In this document: piece after piece, positions 1 to 8,184 of the stretch | How the letters are laid out: the number at the start of each line of letters is the position of its first letter | Numbering within the stretch: the stretch's first letter is position 1 | Assembly (NCBI RefSeq): GCF_000711985.1 | Contig: NZ_KL544005.1 | Span: 571,970 to 635,969 of the forward strand | DNA length: 64,000 bases | Direction: 5' to 3' | Source: Rheinheimera texasensis DSM 17496 | GTDB lineage: Bacteria > Pseudomonadota > Gammaproteobacteria > Enterobacterales > Alteromonadaceae | Made by a program: the position numbers and the translations under genes | The notes under the pieces: model-generated | What the model was told of the DNA's origin: nothing | Database searches by the model: none | Seen by the model: only the letters and a program-made list of their open reading frames with translations

Positions 1-981
1 TTGCTGACTGCGATGCAAAACTGGACCGGGCTGCGTGCACCACACGGCAAACCATTGGCCCTGTTAGTTGCCTGCTGGTTGTTGGCGCGACTGGCGAACG
101 CAGCGCCGGTAGCAATGCCTTTACCAATGTTGATGTTGATTGATTTGAGCTTTTTACCATTGGCTGCCGGGTTACTGGCAAAACCATTGATTGCCGCCCG
201 ACAATATCGCAACTTATTTTTTATTCCGTTATTGCTGGTGTTAACCATCTGCAATGCTCTGATGTGGTTTGGACTTACACCGGGTTATGAACAGTTACAG
301 AATCATGGGTCTACCAGTGCGGTTCTATTGATCACGCTGGTGATGGCGATTGTTGGCGGCCGCGTGCTACCGATGTTTACGGCCAACGGCACCCGCACCA
401 CGCGGGTTACCTCGCTGGTTTGGTTGGATCGGGCTGCACTTGGCTGCTGCTGGGCGGTATTTGGCTTTCACTTTTTCCATTTACAATCCTGGCTCCCCAC
501 CCAGGTACCTTTTTTATTGTGTACAGTCGCCGCAACGCTGCTGGCCGTGCGAGCGGCCCGCTGGAAAATCTGGATCACCTGGCGAGAGCCACTACTCTGG
601 TCTTTACATCTGGCTTATTGGTGTATTCCTGCTGGATTAGCGCTATTCGCAGCGCGCTACGCAGGCTTTGCTGTGGCACAAAGTCTTGCACTCCATATGC
701 TGACAGTTGGTGCCATGGGTGCGATGATTCTGTCTATGATGTCCAGAGTTTCATTGGGACATACCGGCCGGCAACTGAAAGTTTCACGCTGGATGCCACT
801 GGCATTTGCTGCCATGATCGCCGCAGTGGTATGCCGCGTGTTGCTGCCGTTACAATCCACCCAGTGGTATCAGATCGGTTTGTTGTTATCAGCCGTTTGC
901 TGGACGGTAGGATTTATACTGTTTCTGCTCTGTTACTGGAAAATTCTGACCAGCCCGCGTGCAGATGGACATCCGGGTTAA
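1..981 (+). CDS. nnrS: NnrS family heme-copper membrane protein (5' truncated)
   Basis: The protein is very hydrophobic, with about nine visible membrane segments, and reads as the C-terminal part of NnrS. This is an inner-membrane heme- and copper-containing protein that relieves nitric oxide stress in denitrifiers and NO-exposed bacteria. The frame is open to the first base of the window, and about 326 residues are present against roughly 400 for the family, so the true start lies upstream; the TTG at position 1 is probably not the start. Segments such as the GGRVLPMFTANG stretch (about residue 119) and the LHMLTVGAMGAMILSMMSR stretch (about residue 231) are typical of the family. NO-related genes downstream (DGC protein, norR, ytfE) support an NO-response role. 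Confidence 0.85.
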   Translation: MLTAMQNWTGLRAPHGKPLALLVACWLLARLANAAPVAMPLPMLMLIDLSFLPLAAGLLAKPLIAARQYRNLFFIPLLLVLTICNALMWFGLTPGYEQLQNHGSTSAVLLITLVMAIVGGRVLPMFTANGTRTTRVTSLVWLDRAALGCCWAVFGFHFFHLQSWLPTQVPFLLCTVAATLLAVRAARWKIWITWREPLLWSLHLAYWCIPAGLALFAARYAGFAVAQSLALHMLTVGAMGAMILSMMSRVSLGHTGRQLKVSRWMPLAFAAMIAAVVCRVLLPLQSTQWYQIGLLLSAVCWTVGFILFLLCYWKILTSPRADGHPG

Positions 982-1116
982 AATTGGCATCTCGGTTGGG
1001 TTGTTTAATCTGTTACTTACCGTGACAGCCAAGCAATTTTATTGATTGTAATAGCCACACCGACCACGTCTGCGCTAGCTTAGAGGCCATTAGTGCCAAG
1101 CAAGAAGGAATACCCG

Positions 1117-1749
1117 GTGAGTCAACAACATTGGGACGGCGTCTACAGCCGCAACAAGAGTGACAGTGTCAGTTGGTTTCAGCAGCAGGCAAGCATGTCG
1201 CTGGCGCTGATGCAACGCAGCAAACAACTAAAGACTAGCCGGGTCATCGATGTCGGTGCAGGTGCATCGGTACTAGCCGATAGTTTGCTGGCGGCAGGAG
1301 TCTGCGACCTGACCCTGGTGGATTTAGCTGACTCAGCATTGGCAACCACTAAACTGCGACTTGGTGATAGAGCGCAGCAGGTCCGCTGGCTGACCGGTGA
1401 CATCCTGCAATTACCATTGCCTAACGCTGGTTACGATGTCTGGCATGACAGAGCCGTGTTTCATTTTATGACCAGCGCTGCACAGCGCAACGCCTATCTT
1501 GCCCAGCTGCAACAGGCGCTGGTGCCGGGCGGATTATTGGTCATTGGTACATTTGCCAGTGATGGCCCAGAAAAATGCAGTGGCTTGCCGGTTTGTCGCT
1601 ATGATGAGCAAACCTTGACACAGCAATTTGCCAATGGCTTTAAGGCTCTTTCTATCGACTACGAAACCCATGTCACCCCATCAGGAAACACTCAGTCCTT
1701 TATCTGGGGCTGTTTCAAAAAAACAATTCAACTAACTACCCCTGAATGA
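1117..1749 (+). CDS. class I SAM-dependent methyltransferase
   Basis: A 210-residue soluble protein with the Rossmann methyltransferase motifs: motif I VIDVGAGASVLADSLL, an acidic ribose-binding loop (LTLVDLADSAL), and the post-motif WLTGDILQLPLPNAGYDVWHDRAVFHFM. The substrate cannot be read from sequence. The GTG at 1117 is preferred over the GTG at 1093 because AAGGAA lies about 6 bases before it and the N-terminus then begins SQQHWDGVYSRNKSDSVSWFQQ, typical of this family. It sits between nnrS and the DGC-protein gene on the same strand. A role in the NO/metal response is only inferred from position. Confidence 0.8.
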   Translation: MSQQHWDGVYSRNKSDSVSWFQQQASMSLALMQRSKQLKTSRVIDVGAGASVLADSLLAAGVCDLTLVDLADSALATTKLRLGDRAQQVRWLTGDILQLPLPNAGYDVWHDRAVFHFMTSAAQRNAYLAQLQQALVPGGLLVIGTFASDGPEKCSGLPVCRYDEQTLTQQFANGFKALSIDYETHVTPSGNTQSFIWGCFKKTIQLTTPE

Positions 1750-1766
1750 GTATGTGCAAACCCAGC

Positions 1767-1780
1767 TTGATTTATATCAA
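1767..1780 (+). promoter_or_regulatory. FNR/Dnr-type binding site
   Basis: TTGATTTATATCAA is a perfect match to the FNR/Anr/Dnr consensus TTGAT-N4-ATCAA. Its centre lies about 65 bp before the ATG of the DGC-protein gene, which suits activation from about -41.5 of a start near 1815. It implies oxygen- or NO-responsive control of the downstream gene. The regulator itself is not in the window. Confidence 0.75.
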
Positions 1781-1838
1781 GTTCTAACACTCAACCAAGC
1801 CGCAGACTGAGTCCAATTCTTCAACAGGAGTTTTAAGG

Positions 1839-2225
1839 ATGCCTCATTTTGCCAAGCAAAAACCACTGGTGTATGCCTGTTCAGGCTGCTCAAACGTGGC
1901 ACAACTGACTAATGATTTAGCGGTTGTACTGGACAGAGAAGGGATTGCCGAGATGTCTTGCATCGCGGGGATTGGCGGCAAAATCAAATCCTTGGTCAAA
2001 GTCGCGCAATCAGGGCGCCCTGTGCTGGCGCTTGATGGCTGTCCGCTCAATTGCGTGCGTCAGACGCTGTCGACTATTGACGTGATTCCTACCTGGCACA
2101 TTGAAGTCACGTCTTTTGGTTATAAAAAATCGCGGCAACAAGATTGCAGCTTAAGCACGGCTTATGAATTACTGCAGTACATCCAGGGCGAATTGCTACC
2201 AGACAACCAAGTGGGCCTGCACTGA
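1839..2225 (+). CDS. DGC-domain putative metal-binding protein
   Basis: A 128-residue protein of the DGC (putative zinc-binding) family, named for the conserved Asp-Gly-Cys seen here in LALDGCPLNC (about residues 66-75). Other conserved cysteines lie in YACSGCSNVAQ (residues 13-23) and MSCIAGIGGK (about 45-54). The cysteines suggest a bound metal; biochemical function is not established. The gene starts at an ATG behind AGGAG and has a perfect FNR-type box upstream, so it is probably induced under low oxygen or NO. The family often sits beside nnrS or norR-type genes, as here. Confidence 0.8.
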   Translation: MPHFAKQKPLVYACSGCSNVAQLTNDLAVVLDREGIAEMSCIAGIGGKIKSLVKVAQSGRPVLALDGCPLNCVRQTLSTIDVIPTWHIEVTSFGYKKSRQQDCSLSTAYELLQYIQGELLPDNQVGLH

Positions 2226-2237
2226 GCTCTGCAAAAT

Positions 2238-3005
2238 TCACCGCGATTTATCGCAACCACAATTCTGTTGTTTTAAGATGCCGAAACTCTGCCACTGGCT
2301 TTGTAGTGCATCAAATATCTTGAGTTGGTGCCAGGGTAAATCCTGCGCACCCGACAGCCATAACATGGCCCATAGCGCTTGTTGCACGCCAATCAGTCCA
2401 ACTACAGGCGCAAAAATCCCAGCCTCCAGACAGGTTAACTGTTGTTCGCCAAACAGGCGGGAAACACAACGATAACAAGGCCCGCTACCATCATTTTTGA
2501 AACAGCACAGCTGACCTTCGAAGCGGATAGCTGCTGCACTGATTAATGGTGTTTTTGTTTGTACACAGGCATCGTTGATTTGTTGGCGGATGACCAGATT
2601 ATCTGTGCAATCGAGCACCAGGTCGTGGCGGCCAACCAAATCTGCTAACAGTTCTTCATCGGCAAACTGGCAAATCGCTTCGATGCGAATGTCCGGATTT
2701 TGCAGAGAAAGCCAATGCGCTGCTGTTTGTGCCTTCATTTTACCGATGTCTGCGTCTGTGTATAAAATCTGACGCTGCAAATTAGTGAGATCAATCGTAT
2801 CGCCGTCCACCAGGGTTAACTGCCCGACACCACCGCTGCATAAATATGGCGCCGCCGCACAGCCCAAGCCCCCCATGCCGACCAGCAAGACTTTACTGTT
2901 CAGCAGTCGTTCCTGCCCATCTAAGTCGATTGCTGGCAGCATAATTTGCCTGCTATAACGGCGGGTTTGCTGCAAAGAATCCAGACTGTTCATTGTAGTA
3001 ACCAT
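2238..3005 (-). CDS. moeB: HesA/MoeB/ThiF family adenylyltransferase
   Basis: A 255-residue E1-like enzyme that adenylates the C-terminal Gly-Gly of a ubiquitin-fold sulfur carrier, most likely MoaD. Visible are the nucleotide-binding VLLVGMGGLGCAAAPYL, the catalytic DCTDN, and zinc cysteines in two pairs (GPCYRCVSR and NCGCDKS near the C-terminus). The start at 3005 is chosen because AAGGAATA lies about 6 bases before the ATG; an upstream ATG-like start at 3059 would overlap norR and has no such site. MoaD, the likely partner, is encoded 13 kb away at 16295. It lies directly downstream of norR, an unusual neighbour for moeB. ThiF is a less likely alternative. Confidence 0.85.
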   Translation of the reverse strand: MVTTMNSLDSLQQTRRYSRQIMLPAIDLDGQERLLNSKVLLVGMGGLGCAAAPYLCSGGVGQLTLVDGDTIDLTNLQRQILYTDADIGKMKAQTAAHWLSLQNPDIRIEAICQFADEELLADLVGRHDLVLDCTDNLVIRQQINDACVQTKTPLISAAAIRFEGQLCCFKNDGSGPCYRCVSRLFGEQQLTCLEAGIFAPVVGLIGVQQALWAMLWLSGAQDLPWHQLKIFDALQSQWQSFGILKQQNCGCDKSR

Positions 3006-3039
3006 GGCGTTATTCCTTATCCGATAAAGTAGTTGCAGC

Positions 3040-4632
3040 TCATTGTGTCTGCCTTTCACTATGCTTCGCAGACTGCTTGATACCGAGTTTCACCGCGAGC
3101 TTATGCAAATTACTGGGGTCCAGCGCTAACTTTCTGGCTGCCTCTGACCAATTCGCATCGCTAGCTTGTAACGCAGTCACAATCATCTCACGCTGAAAAT
3201 GCGCAACTGCAGCCTTCAACCCTATGTCCGATGGCAGCTGGATAGCAGTTTCGGACACACTCTTACTACATTGGATAGCCGGCTCGGCAAGACTTTGGCT
3301 AAAAGCCGATGGTTCACTAAGCTCCAATAGTGGCGGCGTCAAAGTAATGATGTCCTGCCGGCTCGCACCTTGTGACAATGCTTTTAGTGCAGCCCGACTG
3401 ATGCAGTGCTCTAATTCACGCACATTTCCGGGCCAATGGTACACCTCGAGCGCATGCGCGGCGCTGATGGATAAACGCAGTGCCCGCACGCCAAGCCGCA
3501 CCCGGTTCAGCTCCAGGTAGTGGCCCGCTAGCAAGACGATATCGCCTTTCCGCTTACGAAGTGGTGGAATATGGATGGGATATACCGACAGCCGATGGAA
3601 TAAATCAGCACGAAAATTACCGGCAGTAACTTCTGCGGCCAAATCACGGTTTGTGGCTGCCACAACTCTGACGTCCACCCGGCGGCAATCATCACTGCCC
3701 AAACGCTGAATGTCGCCGTTTTGCAGCACTCGCAACAGCTTGGCTTGCACGGACAAAGACAATTCACCTATTTCATCTAAGAATAATGTTCCGCCATCCG
3801 CATGCTCGAACTTACCAAGCCGGTCCTGCACTGCACCGGAAAAAGCACCTTTTTTGTGGCCGAACAACTCACTTTCAGCCAAGGTCTCTGGCAATGCGGC
3901 ACAATTGACGTAAATCATCGCTTTTTGCTTTCGAGACGACTTTTGTAGCAGCCGTCGGGCAAACAGTTCTTTTCCCACGCCGGTCTCGCCAGATAACAAC
4001 ACCGGCAATTCGGTGCGGGCCACCATATCAAGCTCGGAAAGTACAGCTTTGAACTCAGTGCTTTGACCAATCAGCTCCTGAGGGGACTCAAGTTTACTGT
4101 CAAACGGCAAAGGTTGGTTAATACCTGCAATCCTTGCTTGTCGTAATTGGTTTTCCAGTTGACCAATCCGGATAATGGCTTCTACCAACAAAGAAAAGCG
4201 CTGCAACTCCAGCACCGTCAGCCGGCTGAAAGTCCCGGCACTGAGCGCATCAAGCGTCAACACTCCCCAACATTTCCCCTCAACATAGAGGGACACCCCC
4301 ATACAATCGTGCACTGCTAAGGATTGGCCGGCATGAGATTCAACCAAGCCATCATAGGGATCCGGTAAACTGGAGTCAGGCGGAAAATGCACAATTTGCC
4401 GGGTGGCGACTAACTGCGCCAGACGTGGATGCTGAGACACTTCAAAGCGGCGACCCCGAACTTCTTCAACCAGACCGATAAATGCGACCGGCTTTAGTGT
4501 TTCTTGATCAAGCTGTAACAAAGCGACGGCATGACAGCCGAAGTGCATTTTAAGCGTGATAACCAGACGCTCCAGCCGCACCGCAACCGGCAATTCAGTG
4601 ACTAAATCGGCTATCAAACTTTCATCCAGCAT
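3040..4632 (-). CDS. norR: NorR nitric oxide-responsive sigma-54 activator
   Basis: A 530-residue enhancer-binding protein with an N-terminal GAF domain (about 15-165), a AAA+ domain (about 190-425) and a C-terminal Fis-type HTH (about 485-525). The GAF domain keeps residues matching the NO-sensing iron ligands of E. coli NorR: DPYD (91-94), HDC (108-110) and LTLD (ending 128). Walker A is GETGVGKE (215-222). The sigma-54-contacting loop is GAFSGA (262-267), a Thr-to-Ser variant of GAFTGA. It is divergent from ytfE, with three NorR-type sites between them, so its expected target is the ytfE promoter. The moeB start lies 34 bp downstream of its stop. Confidence 0.93.
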   Translation of the reverse strand: MLDESLIADLVTELPVAVRLERLVITLKMHFGCHAVALLQLDQETLKPVAFIGLVEEVRGRRFEVSQHPRLAQLVATRQIVHFPPDSSLPDPYDGLVESHAGQSLAVHDCMGVSLYVEGKCWGVLTLDALSAGTFSRLTVLELQRFSLLVEAIIRIGQLENQLRQARIAGINQPLPFDSKLESPQELIGQSTEFKAVLSELDMVARTELPVLLSGETGVGKELFARRLLQKSSRKQKAMIYVNCAALPETLAESELFGHKKGAFSGAVQDRLGKFEHADGGTLFLDEIGELSLSVQAKLLRVLQNGDIQRLGSDDCRRVDVRVVAATNRDLAAEVTAGNFRADLFHRLSVYPIHIPPLRKRKGDIVLLAGHYLELNRVRLGVRALRLSISAAHALEVYHWPGNVRELEHCISRAALKALSQGASRQDIITLTPPLLELSEPSAFSQSLAEPAIQCSKSVSETAIQLPSDIGLKAAVAHFQREMIVTALQASDANWSEAARKLALDPSNLHKLAVKLGIKQSAKHSERQTQ

Positions 4633-4680
4633 TTATCCAGTCATCCTATTGCTTAGCTATTACTCAGAGGGGGCTTACAG

Positions 4681-4737
4681 GGTCATTTATACCCAATCGG
4701 GTCATTCACACCATGACGATTCAGGGTTGATTTTACC
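4681..4737 (+). promoter_or_regulatory. three NorR enhancer sites
   Basis: Three copies of the NorR pattern GGT-N7-ACC occur at 4681-4693, 4700-4712 and 4725-4737. Their N7 cores are CATTTAT, CATTCAC and TGATTTT. They sit just upstream of the norR start and before the sigma-54-like promoter at 4778, the same arrangement as the three-site enhancer of the E. coli norR-norVW region. Confidence 0.85.
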
Positions 4738-4777
4738 CGACATAAACAAAACTCCATATAAATCAAAGGTGGTAGTT

Positions 4778-4794
4778 CTGGCCCAGATTTTGAC
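4778..4794 (+). promoter_or_regulatory. sigma-54-like promoter of ytfE
   Basis: CTGGCCCAGATTTTGAC has GG and GA with the 10-base spacing of a -24/-12 promoter. The -12 element is TTGA instead of TTGC, so it is an imperfect match. It lies 41 bp downstream of the last NorR site and about 75 bp before the ytfE start, the geometry expected for NorR-activated transcription. Confidence 0.6.
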
Positions 4795-4868
4795 TACATA
4801 AAGCGTCCGGCTGTGCTTTTGTAAAATGAAACCGGCCACGCTTTTTCAATTAGTTGCGGAGTAATGTC

Positions 4869-5549
4869 ATGATCCATGCAAATCAAAGTCTTGGCCAGTT
4901 GGCGACCAGTATCCCGGGGGCCACCGGCGTTTTTCATCAATACAAACTCGACTTTTGTTGTGGCGGGTCCAGAACCCTGGCAGAAGTAGCTGCGGAACGG
5001 GGTTTGGATGCTACAGAAATCATCGCCAAACTCAGTGAACTCCAACAACAAATCACCAGCCGGGACTGGCGTGCTGCGAAACCAGCAGAGCTGGTACATC
5101 ATATTTTACAACGCTTCCATGCAAAGCACCGCGAGCAATTACCCGAATTAATCCGGCTTGCCCGCCGGGTCGAGACCGTTCATGGCGACCATGCAGAATG
5201 TCCTACCGGCCTTGCGGAACATTTAAGTCATATGCAGCAAGAGCTGGAAAGCCATATGCTGAAAGAAGAACAAATTCTGTTTCCCATGTTGTGCAACGGA
5301 TTTTATCCGGCTGGCCCCATCCATGTGATGCAGCATGAGCATTTACAACATGGTGACGCACTGGGCGATATGTTGAGACTTGCACATGAGCTGCAGTTGC
5401 CGGATGGTGCCTGTAATACTTGGACCGCTTTGTATCTGGGTCTGAATGAGCTCAAAGAAGATTTAATGGAACATATCCTGCTTGAAAATGAAATTCTGTT
5501 TGTTGAGCCGGCGACCCAAAAAGGCAGTTGCTGTGGTTCCTGCCAATAA
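4869..5549 (+). CDS. ytfE: RIC family iron-sulfur cluster repair di-iron protein
   Basis: A 226-residue YtfE/ScdA/NorA-type protein that repairs iron-sulfur clusters damaged by NO or oxidants. The N-terminal ScdA_N (DUF542) segment holds SIPGATGVFHQYKLDFCCGG (about residues 15-34), including the conserved CC. A hemerythrin-like four-helix domain follows with the di-iron His/Glu ligands in HHILQRFHAKH, LSHMQQELESHMLKEE, HVMQHEH and LMEHILLENEILF. The ATG at 4869 is chosen because GGAG lies 7 bases upstream. NorR sites and a sigma-54 promoter precede it. The C-terminus ends in a CCGSCQ motif that may also bind metal. Confidence 0.92.
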   Translation: MIHANQSLGQLATSIPGATGVFHQYKLDFCCGGSRTLAEVAAERGLDATEIIAKLSELQQQITSRDWRAAKPAELVHHILQRFHAKHREQLPELIRLARRVETVHGDHAECPTGLAEHLSHMQQELESHMLKEEQILFPMLCNGFYPAGPIHVMQHEHLQHGDALGDMLRLAHELQLPDGACNTWTALYLGLNELKEDLMEHILLENEILFVEPATQKGSCCGSCQ

Positions 5550-5591
5550 GTTACTGCGTTAATCTGATGGCATCGAACTCATGCCTTTACA

Positions 5592-5623
5592 ACAATCTTG
5601 GTGCGTTCCCGCACCAAGATTGT
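5592..5623 (+). terminator. perfect 14-bp hairpin after ytfE
   Basis: The arms at 5592-5605 and 5610-5623 are perfectly complementary around a TTCC loop, 42 bp after the ytfE stop. There is no T-run directly after the stem, although TTTTT occurs at 5636, so efficiency as an intrinsic terminator is uncertain. Confidence 0.55.
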
Positions 5624-5712
5624 ACAAAAAACCGCTTTTTCTTATGCCCTCCCTCATACCTGAGAATTAAAATTTCCTAATTATTCATATATTTAATTCA
5701 TCATTACCTTAC

Positions 5713-5728
5713 TGGCATAAAAACTGAA
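5713..5728 (+). promoter_or_regulatory. possible sigma-54 promoter of the nrt operon
   Basis: TGGCATAAAAACTGAA has the TGG and GA spacing of a -24/-12 element with an imperfect -12. It lies just before the structured leader, so transcripts would start near 5739, exactly where the first leader hairpin begins. Nitrogen-controlled sigma-54 promoters are known for the Klebsiella nasF operon. The match is weak by itself. Confidence 0.4.
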
Positions 5729-5738
5729 TAGATAAACA

Positions 5739-5822
5739 GCCAGCAAAGTTCTGGCGTATAAAAGAGTTCACAGCAAAGACGCTGATAGGCCCGCACGACG
5801 GCAGCCATCGGCGTTTTTTTTT
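5739..5822 (+). promoter_or_regulatory. ANTAR-type antitermination leader of nrtABD
   Basis: Hairpin 1 is GCCAG, a bulged C, loop AAAGTT, then CTGGC (5739-5755). Hairpin 2 is CAGC, loop AAAGAC, GCTG (5771-5784). Both hexaloops have A at position 1 and G at position 4, the signature bound by ANTAR regulators such as NasR and NasT. Hairpin 2 shares bases 5779-5784 with the left arm of an intrinsic terminator (5779-5790 pairing with 5804-5814) that ends in nine Ts (5814-5822), so the two structures exclude each other. The ANTAR protein would stabilise hairpin 2 and allow read-through into nrtA. No ANTAR gene lies in this window. Confidence 0.8.
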
Positions 5823-5859
5823 GCCTGTGAATTCTTCTGACAAAAACCGGAGGCATGAT

Positions 5860-7173
5860 TTGAAACAAATAATGAAAAAAACGACTCTGTGGATAAGCGG
5901 CATCTTGTTGACTTTGCCCCTGTCCGGCATCAGTGCGGAAGCTGAAAAACAGCAGCTTAAACTGGGATTTGTCAAACTCACCGATATGGCACCACTGGCG
6001 GTGGCTCTAGAACACGGTTTTTTCGACGATGAAGGATTGTCCGTCCAACTGGAAGCACAACCAAACTGGAAAGTATTGCAAGACCGGGTACTGGATGGTC
6101 AGTTAGATGCGGCCCACATGCTGGCCGGCCAGGTGCTGGCCAGTCAGGCAGGTATGACTGGCACAGAAAAATTGCAAACAGCACTGGTGCTGGATCTGCA
6201 CGGCAATGCCTGTACGCTCAGCACACAAATCTGGCAACAACTTTCTGCCAAAGCAAAACCACAAATCCCGCTGGATGCCAAAGCGCTGCAAAGTATTCCA
6301 ACCCAGCTTAAATTCGGCATGGTGTTTCCGGTCTCAAGCCACAATTATGAGCTGCGTTACTGGCTGGCAGCCGGTGGTTTGCATCCCGGATTTTATGCGC
6401 CTAAAACCGGCGATAATTCTGGCCAACTGGATGCTGATGTATTGATCTCAGTAGTGCCGCCGCCGCAAATGCCGGCAGCGCTCGAATCAGGAACGGTCGC
6501 AGGGTTTTGTGTCGGTGAACCCTGGAATCAACAAGCGGCGGCCCGCAAACTCGGCGTCCCGGTGATTAGCAATAGTGATATTCGCGGCTTTATGGCGGAA
6601 AAGGTGCTTGGCGTTAACAGCCGTTGGGCCGCAAAGCACCCGGTCACGCATCTGAAGTTAGTCAAAGCCTTAATCCGCGCAGGCGCCTGGCTGGATGAAC
6701 AGGACAATAGAAACCGTTCTGAGGCTGCACAGATAATCTCCGCCGCGCACTATGTCGGTGCGGATGCCGCCATCATCAAACGTAGCATGACCGGCGAATT
6801 TGAATTCGCACCAGGCGATATCCGTAAAGCACCTGATTTTAATGTGTTTTTTCGTTACCACGCCACCTATCCCTTCTATTCCGATGCGATATGGTATCTG
6901 ACGCAAATGCGCCGCTGGGGCCAGCTGAGCGAAGCCAAGGCGGACAGCTGGTATCAGGCCACCGCAAAAGCCGCTTTTGACACCGCTTTGTACCAACAAG
7001 CTGCAAAAACGTTGATCACTGAAGGCAAATTCAACACCTCGGATTTCCCTGACTTTACCAAGGAGACAGGGATTAAAGCGCCGGAGCGCTACAAATTTGC
7101 CGACAACAAAGCCTTTGATGCCAATAGACCGAATCAGTACCTGCAGCAATTTGATATTGGTTACAAGGACTAA
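5860..7173 (+). CDS. nrtA: nitrate ABC transporter substrate-binding protein
   Basis: A NrtA/CmpA/NasF-family periplasmic nitrate-binding protein of about 437 residues. The N-terminus has a lysine-rich signal peptide (MKKTTLWISGILLTLPLSG, cleavage near ISAEA). The body begins LKLGFVKLTDMAPLAVALEHGFFDDEGL, typical of the family, and includes GFCVGEPWNQQA. TTG at 5860 is preferred because GGAGG lies 6 bases before it; ATG at 5872 is the alternative and leaves the signal peptide intact. An upstream frame start at 5821 falls inside the leader terminator and is unlikely. It heads nrtA-nrtB-nrtD and is likely controlled by antitermination in its leader. Confidence 0.88.
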   Translation: MKQIMKKTTLWISGILLTLPLSGISAEAEKQQLKLGFVKLTDMAPLAVALEHGFFDDEGLSVQLEAQPNWKVLQDRVLDGQLDAAHMLAGQVLASQAGMTGTEKLQTALVLDLHGNACTLSTQIWQQLSAKAKPQIPLDAKALQSIPTQLKFGMVFPVSSHNYELRYWLAAGGLHPGFYAPKTGDNSGQLDADVLISVVPPPQMPAALESGTVAGFCVGEPWNQQAAARKLGVPVISNSDIRGFMAEKVLGVNSRWAAKHPVTHLKLVKALIRAGAWLDEQDNRNRSEAAQIISAAHYVGADAAIIKRSMTGEFEFAPGDIRKAPDFNVFFRYHATYPFYSDAIWYLTQMRRWGQLSEAKADSWYQATAKAAFDTALYQQAAKTLITEGKFNTSDFPDFTKETGIKAPERYKFADNKAFDANRPNQYLQQFDIGYKD

Positions 7174-7176
7174 CAG

Positions 7177-8142
7177 ATGATTATTCAATTGAAAAACCCA
7201 ATGCCATCCAGCGCTATTGCCAGCTGGCAGCCAAAACTACGGGAACTCTTACGTCAGGGCAGCCTGACACTGGCCGGCCTTGCCATCTTTGTCTTGTGCT
7301 GGGCGGCTTTAGCGGAAAATTTGCAGACATCATTGGGGCAGTTTCCTGGGCCCACTGCAGTCGCCATTCAGTTCAAAGCATTGGTGGCTGAGCATCAAAC
7401 AGAAAAAAGCCGGGAGGAGCTGTTTTATCAGCGCCAGCAGGAGCGTCTGGAGAAAAACCCAGAGGCGGTGAGTCGGCCTTATAGTGGTCGCCCCACCTTT
7501 TTCAGTCAAATTCAGACCAGCCTACAAACGGTGTTGAGCGGGTTTTTGCTCGCCAGTCTGTTTGCAATTCCGGCAGGTGTGCTGATTGGTTTAAGTCCGC
7601 TCAGCTACAGTGCTGCCAACCCGCTCATCCAGTTGCTGAAACCAATATCACCGCTGGCCTGGTTGCCCCTCATTACTATTGTGGTCAGCGCCAGTTATCC
7701 GGCAGACGGGTTACTGAGCCGTTCCTATCTCGTGTCGGCCCTAACGGTAGCGCTCTGTTCGTTATGGCCCACACTCATCAACACCATTGTGGGTGTATCG
7801 CAGGTTCCGGCAGATTTACAAAACGTCAGCAAAGTGTTGCGGCTCAACTGGTTTCGCCATGTGCGCGCAATTGTGTTGCCCTCTGCTGTACCGATGATTT
7901 TTACCGGTTTACGCCTGTCGCTGGGCATCGCCTGGATGGTGCTGATTGCGGCAGAGATGCTGGCGCAGAACCCAGGCCTCGGCAAATTCGTTTGGGATGA
8001 ATTCCAAAACGGTTCCAGTGACTCGCTTGCGCGCATTTGTGTCGCTGTCGCAGTGATTGGTTTGATTGGTTTACTGCTGGACAGGCTGATGCTCAGCCTG
8101 CAAAAAGCAGTCAGCTGGGATAAAAGTGTGCAGCTGCGCTGA
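7177..8142 (+). CDS. nrtB: nitrate ABC transporter permease
   Basis: A 321-residue inner-membrane permease of the NrtB/SsuC/TauC type, starting 3 bases after the nrtA stop. About six membrane segments are visible. The segment after the first helix holds a charged insert (about residues 67-105, with SREELFYQRQQERLEKNPEA) that is characteristic of nitrate/bicarbonate transporters. The EAA loop that docks to the ATPase is seen as VSKVLRLNWFRHVRAIVLPSAVPMIFTGLRLSLGIAW (split across about residues 210-250). It forms the channel for nitrate taken from NrtA. Confidence 0.9.
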   Translation: MIIQLKNPMPSSAIASWQPKLRELLRQGSLTLAGLAIFVLCWAALAENLQTSLGQFPGPTAVAIQFKALVAEHQTEKSREELFYQRQQERLEKNPEAVSRPYSGRPTFFSQIQTSLQTVLSGFLLASLFAIPAGVLIGLSPLSYSAANPLIQLLKPISPLAWLPLITIVVSASYPADGLLSRSYLVSALTVALCSLWPTLINTIVGVSQVPADLQNVSKVLRLNWFRHVRAIVLPSAVPMIFTGLRLSLGIAWMVLIAAEMLAQNPGLGKFVWDEFQNGSSDSLARICVAVAVIGLIGLLLDRLMLSLQKAVSWDKSVQLR

Positions 8143-8184
8143 TCCGTCAGTGCGCAGTGGCCAAGGTTTAAAAGAGGAATTGTC

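Noticed and set aside
3006-3059. Longer moeB start at 3059 overlapping norR
   Set aside because: The ATG at 3005 has AAGGAATA at proper spacing and the extra residues lack family resemblance.
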